This document shows positions 1 to 7,814 of a DNA stretch of 64,000 nt, piece after piece; position 1 is the stretch's first letter; the number at the start of each line of letters is the position of its first letter. The stretch comes from an uncultured Lachnoanaerobaculum sp. (GTDB lineage Bacteria; Bacillota; Clostridia; Lachnospirales; Lachnospiraceae). The DNA lies in the NCBI GenBank assembly GCA_937925515.1, contig CALALP010000044.1, forward strand, positions 31,091 to 95,090. The letters are read 5' to 3'. The notes below the pieces were generated by a model. The model saw only the letters and a program-made list of their open reading frames with translations. It was not told where the DNA came from and made no database searches. Made by a program: the position numbers and the translations under genes.

Positions 1-527
1 ATACTTTCTCTTGTGTTTTTTGATTGGATTTCTACCAAAATAAGGTCAGGGTCTACTCCCCTATCTACAAGATAACTTGCCATATATTCAGCATAAGAAA
101 CATTACTTTCCTCTGCCTTTCCTCCTGATAAAACTATATTTGTTTCTGAATTTCCACTTACATAATCCATTACCTTATTAAGTATGTATTCAGTAGTTTT
201 ATCAAGATTTCTTTCATTAAAATCAGGCTCTAAAATAACTAAATAGTCTATATTTGGCTTAATATCTCTTTTTATACTCATAATAATTAAAGCATTAATA
301 AAGAAATATATAAAAATACCCACCGTGGTTACAGTGTACATACTCACTAATAACCACAATGGTACTTTCCTATTTTTATTATACTTTCTTTGAATAAAAC
401 TTATAAGTAAAAAAAACAAAGAAAGAAAAAGCCACATTAAGTAATATATGTCAAAATCCTTATACATATTTAAAAATAGAAAATATATAAAACAAATCGA
501 AGAAAGTAAATCTGTAAAAAGTAACAT
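1..527 (-). CDS. YdcF/DUF218-type membrane protein, partial (C-terminus off the window)
   Basis: Read on the minus strand from ATG at 527, the frame stays open for about 175 codons to the window edge, so the stop is missing. The first ~80 residues hold about three hydrophobic helices. A soluble domain follows with IDYLVILEPDF, then IVLSGGKAEESNVSYAEYMA and VEIQSKNTRES, which fits the DUF218 (YdcF/SanA/ElyC) fold: the GG...E...A..M and E..S.NT.E patterns are typical. Family members are envelope proteins of poorly known function, some tied to cell-wall precursor metabolism. A GGGAG ribosome site lies 6 nt before the start, and the gene follows the U32 gene by about 18 nt, probably in the same operon. 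Confidence 0.7.
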   Translation of the reverse strand, partial: MLLFTDLLSSICFIYFLFLNMYKDFDIYYLMWLFLSLFFLLISFIQRKYNKNRKVPLWLLVSMYTVTTVGIFIYFFINALIIMSIKRDIKPNIDYLVILEPDFNERNLDKTTEYILNKVMDYVSGNSETNIVLSGGKAEESNVSYAEYMASYLVDRGVDPDLILVEIQSKNTRES

Positions 528-545
528 CTTAAACTCCCACAACTA

Positions 546-1775
546 CTAGGTTGCTTTTGCTCTTAGTATATCTCCCTTTGTAAACTTTGTATCTCCAAGG
601 TCAATCCAAATCATCTGTCTTGAATGAGGTGCACTTTCAATAGCATTTCCGTCTATATCATACATTGCATTTACTTTCAAAGGAATATTTATTCCTCTTC
701 TATCCATAAGTTCAACCTCATCTCCAACTGAAAACTTATTTTTTTGCTCTATAAGTACCTTGTTTTTTTCATCTATCTTTTCTACTCTACCTATATATTT
801 ATAATTTGTTACATAAACATTATTATCATAAATTTGTGAATCACTTGTTGCCTTACCAAAGAAAAATCCTGTTGTAAATGCTCTCGTAGTACATTTTCCA
901 ATCTCATTTTTATACCACTCTAAGTTTTCCTCATATAACTTTGGACTCTTTAAGTAATCATCTATTGCTTTTCTATAAGTTCTTGCAACAGTTGCAACAT
1001 ATAAAGAGGTCTTTGTTCTTCCCTCAATTTTAAAGCTGTCAATACCTGCATCAATAAGTGCCGGAATATGCTCTATCATACATAAATCTTTTGAATTAAA
1101 TATATATGTACCTCGTTCATCTTCATAAATAGGCATATACTCTCCGGGGCGTTTTTCTTCCACTACTGAATATTTCCACCTGCAAGGGTTGGTACATTCT
1201 CCTTGGTTTGCATCTCTTCCTGTCATAAAGTTACTTAAAAGACATCTACCTGAATATGCCATACACATTGAACCATGTATAAAAGTTTCTATCTCCATTT
1301 TTTCAGGAATGTTTTCTCTTATCCCCTTTATCTCCTCTAAAGACAATTCTCTTGCAGTTACAACTCTACTTGCTCCAAGATTCCACCAAAAATTATAGGT
1401 CGCATAATTGGTATTATTTGCCTGTGTACTGATATGTAAATCAATCCCCTCAAGTTCCTCTTTTGCAAGCATAAAAAGTCCGGGGTCGGAAATTATAACT
1501 GCATCAGGTTTTATTTTATTTAATTCCTTAAAATATTCTCTTGCCTCATTTAAATCCATGTTATGAGCTGTAATATTTGCAGTTACAAATACTTTCTTGC
1601 CCTTTTCATGTGCATATTCCAAGCCTTTTTTCATTTCATCAAGTGAGAAATTTTTAGCTTTTGCACGAAGTCCTAAAAACTCTCCTCCAATGTAGACTGC
1701 ATCTGCACCATAGTCCACTGCTGTAATAAGAACCTCTAAACTTCCTGCCGGAATCAATAATTCAATTTCCCTCAA
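546..1775 (-). CDS. trhP: U32-family protein, tRNA 5-hydroxyuridine synthase (TrhP type)
   Basis: The 409-residue protein carries the U32 signature ETFIHGSMCMAYSGRCLLS at residues 163-181, with further cysteines at 194 and 198 (GECTNPC) that with 171 and 178 could hold an iron-sulfur cluster. U32 proteins were first called collagenases. Members in this context (B. subtilis yrrN/yrrO) use prephenate to make 5-hydroxyuridine at tRNA wobble U34. The upstream neighbour is the methyltransferase TrmR that finishes the mo5U modification, so the pair gives a coherent job. Only one U32 gene is present here, where B. subtilis has two. The family is certain; the exact substrate is inferred from context. 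Confidence 0.85.
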   Translation of the reverse strand: MREIELLIPAGSLEVLITAVDYGADAVYIGGEFLGLRAKAKNFSLDEMKKGLEYAHEKGKKVFVTANITAHNMDLNEAREYFKELNKIKPDAVIISDPGLFMLAKEELEGIDLHISTQANNTNYATYNFWWNLGASRVVTARELSLEEIKGIRENIPEKMEIETFIHGSMCMAYSGRCLLSNFMTGRDANQGECTNPCRWKYSVVEEKRPGEYMPIYEDERGTYIFNSKDLCMIEHIPALIDAGIDSFKIEGRTKTSLYVATVARTYRKAIDDYLKSPKLYEENLEWYKNEIGKCTTRAFTTGFFFGKATSDSQIYDNNVYVTNYKYIGRVEKIDEKNKVLIEQKNKFSVGDEVELMDRRGINIPLKVNAMYDIDGNAIESAPHSRQMIWIDLGDTKFTKGDILRAKAT

Positions 1776-1777
1776 AC

Positions 1778-2428
1778 TTACCTCCTCATAGATAGTGCAA
1801 TTCCGTCGCCTACCGGTAAAATCGCACTTGATAATAAATCATTATGTGTAATTTCATATAAATATTTTCTCATACGAGAGTATATGCTCCTGTTTCTTCT
1901 AACTAGTGCATATTTTGAACCTGCTACATCTCCGTCTTGTAACACATTATCCGATAAAAGTAAAGCATTACATTCCATTAATTTTAATATATCAGGTAGC
2001 CAATTTATATATTGTGCTTTGGCTGCGTCCATAAAAATAAAATCAAATTTCTTATTTTCTAAAACAAGCCTCTTTAAAATAGAGGCGGCATCTCCCTCAA
2101 GTAAATTAATTCTTTTGTTTAATGCCGCCCTTTTAATGTTTTCTTTTGCAAGTAAAATTCTAGGCTTAAATTTCTCAATAGTTGTGATAAATGTATCACT
2201 AGCAGTGTTTTCTGCCATTAGTATAGTTGAATAAGCAACTGCTGTACCTACTTCTAATATATTCTTAGGCTTTTTCATTTCCAATATAAACTTTAAAAAG
2301 CTTTCAGTGCTACGTCTTATTATAGGTACATCACTATTAACTGCCTCTTCTCTTATATCTTCACATAAGTCAGAATTATACTTTATTAAAGATTCAATAT
2401 AGCTTTCTGCCTTTAAATCTGTAATCAT
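1778..2428 (-). CDS. trmR: tRNA 5-hydroxyuridine O-methyltransferase (YrrM/TrmR)
   Basis: A 216-residue class I SAM-dependent O-methyltransferase of the caffeoyl-CoA/COMT-like group. The SAM motif I is LEVGTAVAYST, the acidic motif is FIFMDAAKAQY, and the metal-binding DNVLQDGDV follows. In B. subtilis the orthologous TrmR methylates ho5U34 of tRNA to mo5U, and the gene order (mltG-like, trmR, U32) is the same here. Its start codon overlaps the stop of the upstream MltG-like gene in a TAATG arrangement, so the two are translationally coupled. A generic O-methyltransferase role cannot be excluded from sequence alone, but synteny argues for tRNA. Confidence 0.85.
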   Translation of the reverse strand: MITDLKAESYIESLIKYNSDLCEDIREEAVNSDVPIIRRSTESFLKFILEMKKPKNILEVGTAVAYSTILMAENTASDTFITTIEKFKPRILLAKENIKRAALNKRINLLEGDAASILKRLVLENKKFDFIFMDAAKAQYINWLPDILKLMECNALLLSDNVLQDGDVAGSKYALVRRNRSIYSRMRKYLYEITHNDLLSSAILPVGDGIALSMRR

Positions 2429-2826
2429 TAGCTTTTATTTTTTCCACCTAATTTATCTTTTGTAGTACCTGCATTTAACATTTCCAAAATCTTTCTCGAA
2501 GTTTGTGAAGTGTTAAATTTATATATCCCCGGTTCTATCTTAAAACCAAATACTTTTGATTGAATAGTAAAACTAAATTCATTGTTTATAAGTCCTTTTT
2601 CTTTAAGGTACAAAGCAGTAGAGCGAGCATCCATTCCCTGTCCTATGTTTACTTCTATTTCTCTTCCAGGTGGTGAGTCAACAGCTGAAGAATAAAAAAT
2701 GCTATGCCCTAGTCCATAAGACCAAGTTATACATCTTAAGAATAATAATGTTATAACTATATATACAACAATCCTAATAGACATTCCAAATATAGAACTG
2801 CCGATATTAGCTCTACTTTTATTCAT
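2428..2826 (-). CDS. MltG-like membrane protein lacking the catalytic domain
   Basis: A 132-residue protein with one N-terminal transmembrane helix (about residues 15-35) and a short extracellular domain: EIEVNIGQGMDARSTALYLKEKGLI and EPGIYKFNTSQTSRKILEMLNAG (shown in two parts). This matches the LysM-like N-terminal subdomain of the lytic transglycosylase MltG (YceG/YrrL). Full MltG is about 340-380 residues and carries a catalytic glutamate that has no counterpart here. The place in the operon is that of yrrL in B. subtilis, so it is probably a shortened descendant rather than a fragment; both ends abut neighbours cleanly. It may bind glycan or septal partners without cutting. Confidence 0.7.
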   Translation of the reverse strand: MNKSRANIGSSIFGMSIRIVVYIVITLLFLRCITWSYGLGHSIFYSSAVDSPPGREIEVNIGQGMDARSTALYLKEKGLINNEFSFTIQSKVFGFKIEPGIYKFNTSQTSRKILEMLNAGTTKDKLGGKNKS

Positions 2827-2827
2827 C

Positions 2828-4909
2828 TTATACCTCCATTATTATTGGTAATATTACAGGGTTTCTCTTTGTTCTTTTCCATAAGAAATCACTTAAAGCA
2901 TCTCTTACTATATTTTTAAGCTTTGCCCAATCAGTAATGCGTGAATCTAAACAGTCATATAATGCTGATGACACTACTGCCTTAGCCGCCTCCATAAGTT
3001 CAGAAGACTCTCTTACATATACAAAACCTCTTGAAACTATATCAGGGCCTGATAGAACATTATTTGTTCCTCTTTCAAGACTCATTGCAATTATAATAAT
3101 TCCATTTTGTGAAAGATTTTGCCTATCTCTAAGCACAATATTTCCTACATCTCCTACTCCAAGACCGTCTACAAAGATAGTACCTGCCTCAACTCTATCT
3201 ACAACTTCAAATTTATTATCACTTACTTCAAGTACATCTCCTGATGAAAGCATTGCAATATTTTCTTTTGCAACTCCCATTGCCTCTGCAATAGACTTTT
3301 GAGCTCTTCTATGTCTGTATTCTCCATGTATTGGGAGTGAATACTTAGGCTTTAATAAACTATACATAAGCTTGATTTCTTCTTGACAAGCATGTCCTGA
3401 AACATGAGTATCTTGCATAATAATCTCAGCACCTTTCATTGAAAGCTCATTTAAAACCTTTGCAACTGCTTTTTCATTTCCCGGAATAGGGGTAGAACTC
3501 ATAATTACTACATCTTCAGGGGTAATGCTTACCTTTTTATGAATTGATGATGCCATTCTTGAAAGGGCGGCCATACTCTCTCCTTGACTTCCGGTAGTTA
3601 TTATGACTGTTTTTTCAGGTGGATAGTTTTTAAGGCTATCAACATCAATAAGTGTTCCCTCAGGAATACTTAGATATCCAAGTTCTCCTGCAACACCTAT
3701 TACATTTACCATACTTCTTCCCTCTACCACAACTTTTCTACCAAACTTATGAGCAGAATTTATAATTTGTTGCACTCTGTCAACATTTGAGGCAAATGTT
3801 GCTACTAAAATTCTTGCATTTTGATGCTCTGAAAAAACAGTATCAAAAGTTTTTCCTACACTTCTTTCAGACATTGTAAAACCCGGTTTTGTAGCATTTG
3901 TAGACTCACAAAGCATAAGCATACAACCACTTTTACCTATTTCAGCCATTCTTTGCAAATCTGCACTTTCTCCAAATACAGGAGTATAATCAATCTTAAA
4001 ATCTCCTGTGTGGAAAATAGTTCCTGTCGGAGTAAATATTGCAAGTGCGGCGGCATCAGCAATGGAGTGATTAGTTTTTATGTATTCAATGTTCATTTCC
4101 CCAAATTTAAGAACATCTCCATACTTTACTACATTTAGCTTACTTGTTTTATCAATGCCATGCTCTTTAAGCTTTTTCTCAATAAGTGCAATAGTAAGCC
4201 TTGTTCCATATACAGGAATATTTAGCTGCTTTAAAATATAAGGAAGTGAACCTATATGGTCTTCATGTCCATGTGTTATTACAAATGCTTTTACTTTTTC
4301 CCTATTATCTAAAAGATAAGTAATATTAGGAATAACAAGGTCAATTCCTAGCATATCATCACTTGGAAATGCAAGTCCACAATCAACTACTATTATAGTA
4401 TCGTCATACTCAAAAGCAGTTATATTCATTCCTATCTGCTCTAATCCTCCAAGGGGTATGATTCGTACAGGCTTTGTACTTAAATTTTTCTTTCTGGTAG
4501 TTTTCCTTACTACTGATTTTTGTGTACTTTTCTTTTCAACAGGCTTTGTTTCTTTAGTATTTAAAATGTTTGTAATTTGTTTTTCAAGGTTAAAATTTTC
4601 AGTTTTAGAGTTTTCAGTCTTAGGATTTTCAGTTTTAAAGTTTTCAGTTTTTACTCTTTTCTTTATTTCAGTTTTTTGAGTAGGCTTATTTTTTTCAACT
4701 TTAACAGTTTTTTTACTCTTAACTTCATTTTCAACTGTCTTTACATTTTTATTTTGCACTTTCTCATTTTGTAACTTTTCTTTATTAACTACTTTTTCAC
4801 CCTTACCCTTTTTATTATAGTTATAGAGTTTTGAACCTGTAAGAGATTGGTTCAACTCCTTTATTTTTTGAATCGCTTTTAATGGATTCAATTCTGTATT
4901 ATTACTCAT
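2828..4909 (-). CDS. rnj: Ribonuclease J with long basic N-terminal extension
   Basis: The 693-residue protein has a metallo-beta-lactamase/beta-CASP core from about residue 147 (VRIIPLGGLEQIGMN). The zinc motif is HGHEDHIG at 213-220, followed by the RNase J-type HTGDFKID, PIHGEYRH and SGDVLEV stretches. RNase J is an endonuclease and 5'-3' exonuclease in mRNA decay and rRNA maturation. The first ~146 residues are an added low-complexity Lys/Glu/Thr/Asn-rich tail with repeated KTEN units at 87-105; typical RNase J is about 555 residues. An AGGAGGG ribosome site precedes the ATG. The gene sits between DUF1292 and the MltG-like gene, where B. subtilis has no RNase J. Confidence 0.95.
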   Translation of the reverse strand: MSNNTELNPLKAIQKIKELNQSLTGSKLYNYNKKGKGEKVVNKEKLQNEKVQNKNVKTVENEVKSKKTVKVEKNKPTQKTEIKKRVKTENFKTENPKTENSKTENFNLEKQITNILNTKETKPVEKKSTQKSVVRKTTRKKNLSTKPVRIIPLGGLEQIGMNITAFEYDDTIIVVDCGLAFPSDDMLGIDLVIPNITYLLDNREKVKAFVITHGHEDHIGSLPYILKQLNIPVYGTRLTIALIEKKLKEHGIDKTSKLNVVKYGDVLKFGEMNIEYIKTNHSIADAAALAIFTPTGTIFHTGDFKIDYTPVFGESADLQRMAEIGKSGCMLMLCESTNATKPGFTMSERSVGKTFDTVFSEHQNARILVATFASNVDRVQQIINSAHKFGRKVVVEGRSMVNVIGVAGELGYLSIPEGTLIDVDSLKNYPPEKTVIITTGSQGESMAALSRMASSIHKKVSITPEDVVIMSSTPIPGNEKAVAKVLNELSMKGAEIIMQDTHVSGHACQEEIKLMYSLLKPKYSLPIHGEYRHRRAQKSIAEAMGVAKENIAMLSSGDVLEVSDNKFEVVDRVEAGTIFVDGLGVGDVGNIVLRDRQNLSQNGIIIIAMSLERGTNNVLSGPDIVSRGFVYVRESSELMEAAKAVVSSALYDCLDSRITDWAKLKNIVRDALSDFLWKRTKRNPVILPIIMEV

Positions 4910-4922
4910 TAACCCTCCTAAA

Positions 4923-5192
4923 TTATTCTATTATTATATCCGTATCTTCAAAAAGAACCTTGAATTTTTCAAGTACTTCATTAAGCTCTTCTTCATTTTC
5001 CACGATCATATATATTGACTCTATATCCTCATCTTTAGAGGTATCTTTTAATATTAAAAAACTTTCTTCATCGTCTACCTCAGTAACAAATAAATACTTA
5101 TTATTGTTAAGTTTAATTTCTTCTTCGACTATGAAGTCTACATTTTCCCCTGTTTCATCATCGATAAATGTAATCCTTTTATCCATACTCAT
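4923..5192 (-). CDS. DUF1292 family acidic protein (YrzB-like)
   Basis: A strongly acidic 89-residue protein: RITFIDDETGENVDFIVEEE, then KYLFVTEVDDEESFLILKD. This is the DUF1292 pattern found in B. subtilis YrzB. The start overlaps the ruvX stop by 4 nt (ATGA), and conserved order ireB-ruvX-DUF1292 supports it. No biochemical role is known; the small acidic beta-rich domain could be a protein-binding partner. Confidence 0.8.
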   Translation of the reverse strand: MSMDKRITFIDDETGENVDFIVEEEIKLNNNKYLFVTEVDDEESFLILKDTSKDEDIESIYMIVENEEELNEVLEKFKVLFEDTDIIIE

Positions 5193-5611
5193 ATCCCTTT
5201 ACTATCCATGTATTCTTTTAAAATGATAGAGGCCGCAACGCTATCAATAAACTTTTTTCTATCTTCTTTTTTTATAGAACTCATTGCTAAAATCTCATTT
5301 GCCTCTATGGTTGTAAGTCTTTCATCCACATAAACTATCTCTAAACCTGTACGCCTTTGAAGTCCCTCTTTAAATATATCACATTTTTTTACTCTTTCGC
5401 CTATACTGCCATTCATATTGATTGGCCTGCCTAAAACTATGAGCTTTATATCATATTCCTTTATAAGTTCTTCAATTCTTGCATAAGTTTTGCGAAGTTT
5501 ATTTTCACTTTTTCTTGTAATTGTTTCCTTTGGCTGTGCCGTAATTCCAAGTTTATCAATTATTGCAACTCCGACTGTTTTTGAGCCATAATCTAGTCCC
5601 ATAATACACAT
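5189..5611 (-). CDS. ruvX: Holliday junction resolvase-like RuvX (YqgF)
   Basis: RNase H-fold nuclease of the YqgF/RuvX family, implicated in pre-16S rRNA 5' processing. The first acidic residue is in IMGLDYGSKTVGVA, the second in VYVDERLTT, and the last in FIDSVAASIIL; LIVLGRPINMNGSIGERV is the family mid-motif. The open frame extends to a possible start at 5659, but the ATG at 5611 has a GGAG 6 nt upstream and begins just before the conserved core, so it is chosen, giving about 140 residues. The ATG at 5617 lies too close to GGAG. Confidence 0.9.
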   Translation of the reverse strand: MCIMGLDYGSKTVGVAIIDKLGITAQPKETITRKSENKLRKTYARIEELIKEYDIKLIVLGRPINMNGSIGERVKKCDIFKEGLQRRTGLEIVYVDERLTTIEANEILAMSSIKKEDRKKFIDSVAASIILKEYMDSKGI

Positions 5612-5628
5612 TTTCATCTCCACAAAAT

Positions 5629-5675
5629 CAAAAAACACAACAAAGACCAGCCGAACCAAAATTGTCCAACTGATC
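5629..5675 (-). terminator. Terminator-like hairpin in the ireB-ruvX gap
   Basis: On the minus strand GATCAGTTG can pair with CGGCTGGTC over 9 bp with G-U pairs, followed by a T-rich run ending in TTTTTT. It lies in the 131-nt gap between ireB and the ruvX start, so it could attenuate transcription between them. Confidence 0.4.
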
Positions 5676-5742
5676 TTGCTTTCTAAATCAGAGTATTAAT
5701 TCAGCTCTTATATACCTTTGAACCAGACTCTCATTTACAGCC

Positions 5743-6006
5743 TTACTTTTCAAGTTTAGTATCAATATATACACTAAGTAATTCCTCTAAGATTTCATCT
5801 CTATCAACTTTCATAATTAGACTTCTAGCACTCTTATGACTTGTTATATAAGTTGGATCACCTGATATAATATATCCAACTATTTGGTTTGTAGGATTGT
5901 ATCCTTTTTCTGTAAGTGCCTCATATACTAATTTAAGTACATCACTTACATCCATTTTCTTATTTTGAACTGTCTTAAAAAATTGAGTGTTCTTCATATC
6001 TGCCAT
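5743..6006 (-). CDS. ireB: IreB family regulatory phosphoprotein (DUF965)
   Basis: A small protein of 87 residues from ATG 6006: NTQFFKTVQ, then VYEALTEKGYNPTNQIVGYI, then SGDPTYITSHKSARSLIMKV, the hallmark of IreB/YrzL. In Enterococcus, IreB is phosphorylated on N-terminal threonines by the PASTA kinase IreK and modulates cephalosporin tolerance; a threonine is present here in KNTQFF. The PrkC-type kinase and PrpC phosphatase are encoded 43 kb away in this window. An upstream TTG at 6039 is possible, but AAAGGA sits 10 nt before the ATG at 6006. First gene of the operon running to trhP. Confidence 0.9.
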   Translation of the reverse strand: MADMKNTQFFKTVQNKKMDVSDVLKLVYEALTEKGYNPTNQIVGYIISGDPTYITSHKSARSLIMKVDRDEILEELLSVYIDTKLEK

Positions 6007-6030
6007 ATTATTCACGTCCTTTACTTTATA

Positions 6031-6056
6031 GTAATCCAAATTTTTTTGTGGATTAC
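6031..6056 (-). other. Inverted repeat in the ireB leader
   Basis: GTAATCC and GGATTAC arms (7 bp) flank a 12-nt A/T loop, between the predicted ireB promoter and the start codon. It could form a 5'-UTR hairpin; the function is unknown. Confidence 0.4.
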
Positions 6057-6069
6057 GCTCTCAAAAATC

Positions 6070-6098
6070 ATTGTAAACTAAAACTAGATTTTGTGCAA
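6070..6098 (-). promoter_or_regulatory. Sigma-A type promoter for the ireB operon
   Basis: Minus-strand TTGCAC, 17-nt spacer, TACAAT. It lies about 64 nt upstream of the chosen ireB start and just after the mtaB stop. Confidence 0.65.
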
Positions 6099-6119
6099 CA
6101 AAGTTATCTTACAATTTAT

Positions 6120-7484
6120 CTAAAAGTTTTCTAACAATAGTATATCTTTAGTTAGAAAATCCTTTATAATTCCTTTTACAACACTTCTTCTTTTTAAATT
6201 GGTATCTTCTATTGCCACTCTTATATACTCCTTAGTATAGCCTGACATATATTCTTTATTATTAATTTCTATCTTATCCTCAATTATAACTTCTACACTT
6301 CTTCCTATATTGAGTTTTCTAAAATTATAAGACATATTTTCTTCTAAAACAGCAAGTATTCCTGCTCTTTTTGACTTATCTTTTCTAGTAAGTGTATCTT
6401 TCATTAAGGCTGCCTTAGTTCCCTCTCTTAGTGAATATGGGAATATATGCATTTCATAAAATCCTATTTCCTTTAAGAAGTCATAAGTTTGCAAAAATTC
6501 CTCCTTAGTTTCCCCCGGAAAGCCTACTATTACATCTGTTGTAATTGCAGGATTATCAAAATATTCTCTTATAAGTCTAACACCCTCTCTATACTGCTCT
6601 AAGTCATATCTTCTATTCATACGCTTTAGAGTTTCATCACAACCACTTTGTAAGCTTAGGTGAAAATGAGGGCAAAACTGAGGTATTTTCTTTAAGCCTT
6701 GTAAAAATTCTTCAGTTATTATTCGTGGCTCTAAGGAACTTAATCTTATTCTTTCAATATTTTCAACTTCTGAAATTGCCTTAGTTATTTTAAGCAAACT
6801 ATTGATTTCTTCATCTTTTAAATCCACTCCATAAGAGGAAAGATGTATTCCTGTAAGAACTATTTCCTTATATCCGTTTAGAGTCATTTTTTTAATTTCT
6901 TCTAAAATGTCCTCTGCCTTTCTACTTCTTACCCTACCTCTTGTAAAAGGAATTATACAGTAAGTACAAAACTGATTACAGCCGTCTTGAATTTTTATAA
7001 ACGCCCTTGTATGTTCGTCAGATTGGGAAATGTTTAAGTTTTCAAACTCTTTTGTCTTATTTATATCTATTATATAATCTTTCTTTTTTTCCTTAGTATT
7101 TATCATATAGGCAGGTATTGTTTCAGAATAAACATTTTTATCTGAAAAATAATCGCCTATTATTCTTACTATATCTTTTTTTAGATTATTACCAACAATT
7201 ATATCTATATTTTCATCATCTCTGATTTTTTCAGCACTTGCTTGAGCATAGCAACCTGCTGCAACTACTACTGCATCAGGATTTTCACGCTTTGCTTTAT
7301 GTAACATTTGTCTTGATTTCCTGTCAGCCATATTTGTTACCGAGCAGGTATTTACAATATATATATCAGCTTTTTGGTTAAAATCAACTACATTATAGCC
7401 GGCATTTACCATAAGCTGTTGCATAGCCTCTGTTTCATAAGCATTAACTTTACACCCTAGTGTATGAAATGCAACTTTTCTCAT
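6120..7484 (-). CDS. mtaB: tRNA t6A37 methylthiotransferase MtaB
   Basis: A 454-residue radical SAM methylthiotransferase converting t6A37 of tRNA to ms2t6A. The N-terminal MTTase domain has LGCKVNAYETEAM, NTCSVTNMADRKSRQ and AAGCYAQ cysteines for the auxiliary cluster. The radical SAM cysteines lie in DGCNQFCTYCIIPFTRGR, and a TRAM-like end closes the protein. The VNAYETE pattern and length fit MtaB (YqeV) rather than MiaB or RimO. A single gene with its own start region divergent from the HPr-like gene; the ribosome site AAGGAG is clear. Confidence 0.93.
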   Translation of the reverse strand: MRKVAFHTLGCKVNAYETEAMQQLMVNAGYNVVDFNQKADIYIVNTCSVTNMADRKSRQMLHKAKRENPDAVVVAAGCYAQASAEKIRDDENIDIIVGNNLKKDIVRIIGDYFSDKNVYSETIPAYMINTKEKKKDYIIDINKTKEFENLNISQSDEHTRAFIKIQDGCNQFCTYCIIPFTRGRVRSRKAEDILEEIKKMTLNGYKEIVLTGIHLSSYGVDLKDEEINSLLKITKAISEVENIERIRLSSLEPRIITEEFLQGLKKIPQFCPHFHLSLQSGCDETLKRMNRRYDLEQYREGVRLIREYFDNPAITTDVIVGFPGETKEEFLQTYDFLKEIGFYEMHIFPYSLREGTKAALMKDTLTRKDKSKRAGILAVLEENMSYNFRKLNIGRSVEVIIEDKIEINNKEYMSGYTKEYIRVAIEDTNLKRRSVVKGIIKDFLTKDILLLENF

Positions 7485-7502
7485 AGTTACTCCTTAAAAC
7501 TA

Positions 7503-7531
7503 TTGACTTTATTTAAAATTATTTGTACGAT
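7503..7531 (+). promoter_or_regulatory. Sigma-A type promoter for the HPr-like gene
   Basis: TTGACT, 17-nt spacer, TACGAT. The -10 ends about 38 nt before the ATG at 7570, with AAAGGAG as ribosome site. Confidence 0.65.
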
Positions 7532-7569
7532 ATTAAGAGCAAGAAAATTTTTACTTAAAGGAGATTATC

Positions 7570-7800
7570 ATGAAAACTATCAAGATTTCTTTAAATTCTA
7601 TCGACAAGGTAAAGTCATTTGTAAATGAACTATCAAAATACGACGTTGATTTTGATCTTGTATCAGGTAGATATGTAATTGATGCCAAGTCAATTATGGG
7701 TATTTTTAGCCTTGACTTATCTAAGCCTATTGATTTAAATATCCATGCTGAAAATGGAGTTGACGAAATCCTCAAGGCACTAGAGCCATACACTGTATAG
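7570..7800 (+). CDS. HPr-like (Crh-like) protein lacking the active-site histidine
   Basis: A 76-residue protein with the HPr fold pattern: a regulatory-serine helix AKSIMGIFSLDLSKPI (Ser41, equal to HPr Ser46), then LNIHAENGVDEILKAL. The region that should read GLHxRPA around His15 is replaced by NSIDKVKSFV with no histidine, so phosphotransfer from enzyme I is not expected. This recalls Crh, which keeps the serine site only. A canonical HPr is encoded at 20168-20434. It is one of few plus-strand genes and stands alone with its own promoter. A regulatory role through serine phosphorylation is inference. Confidence 0.7.
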   Translation: MKTIKISLNSIDKVKSFVNELSKYDVDFDLVSGRYVIDAKSIMGIFSLDLSKPIDLNIHAENGVDEILKALEPYTV

Positions 7801-7814
7801 TATTAGTTTTAATT

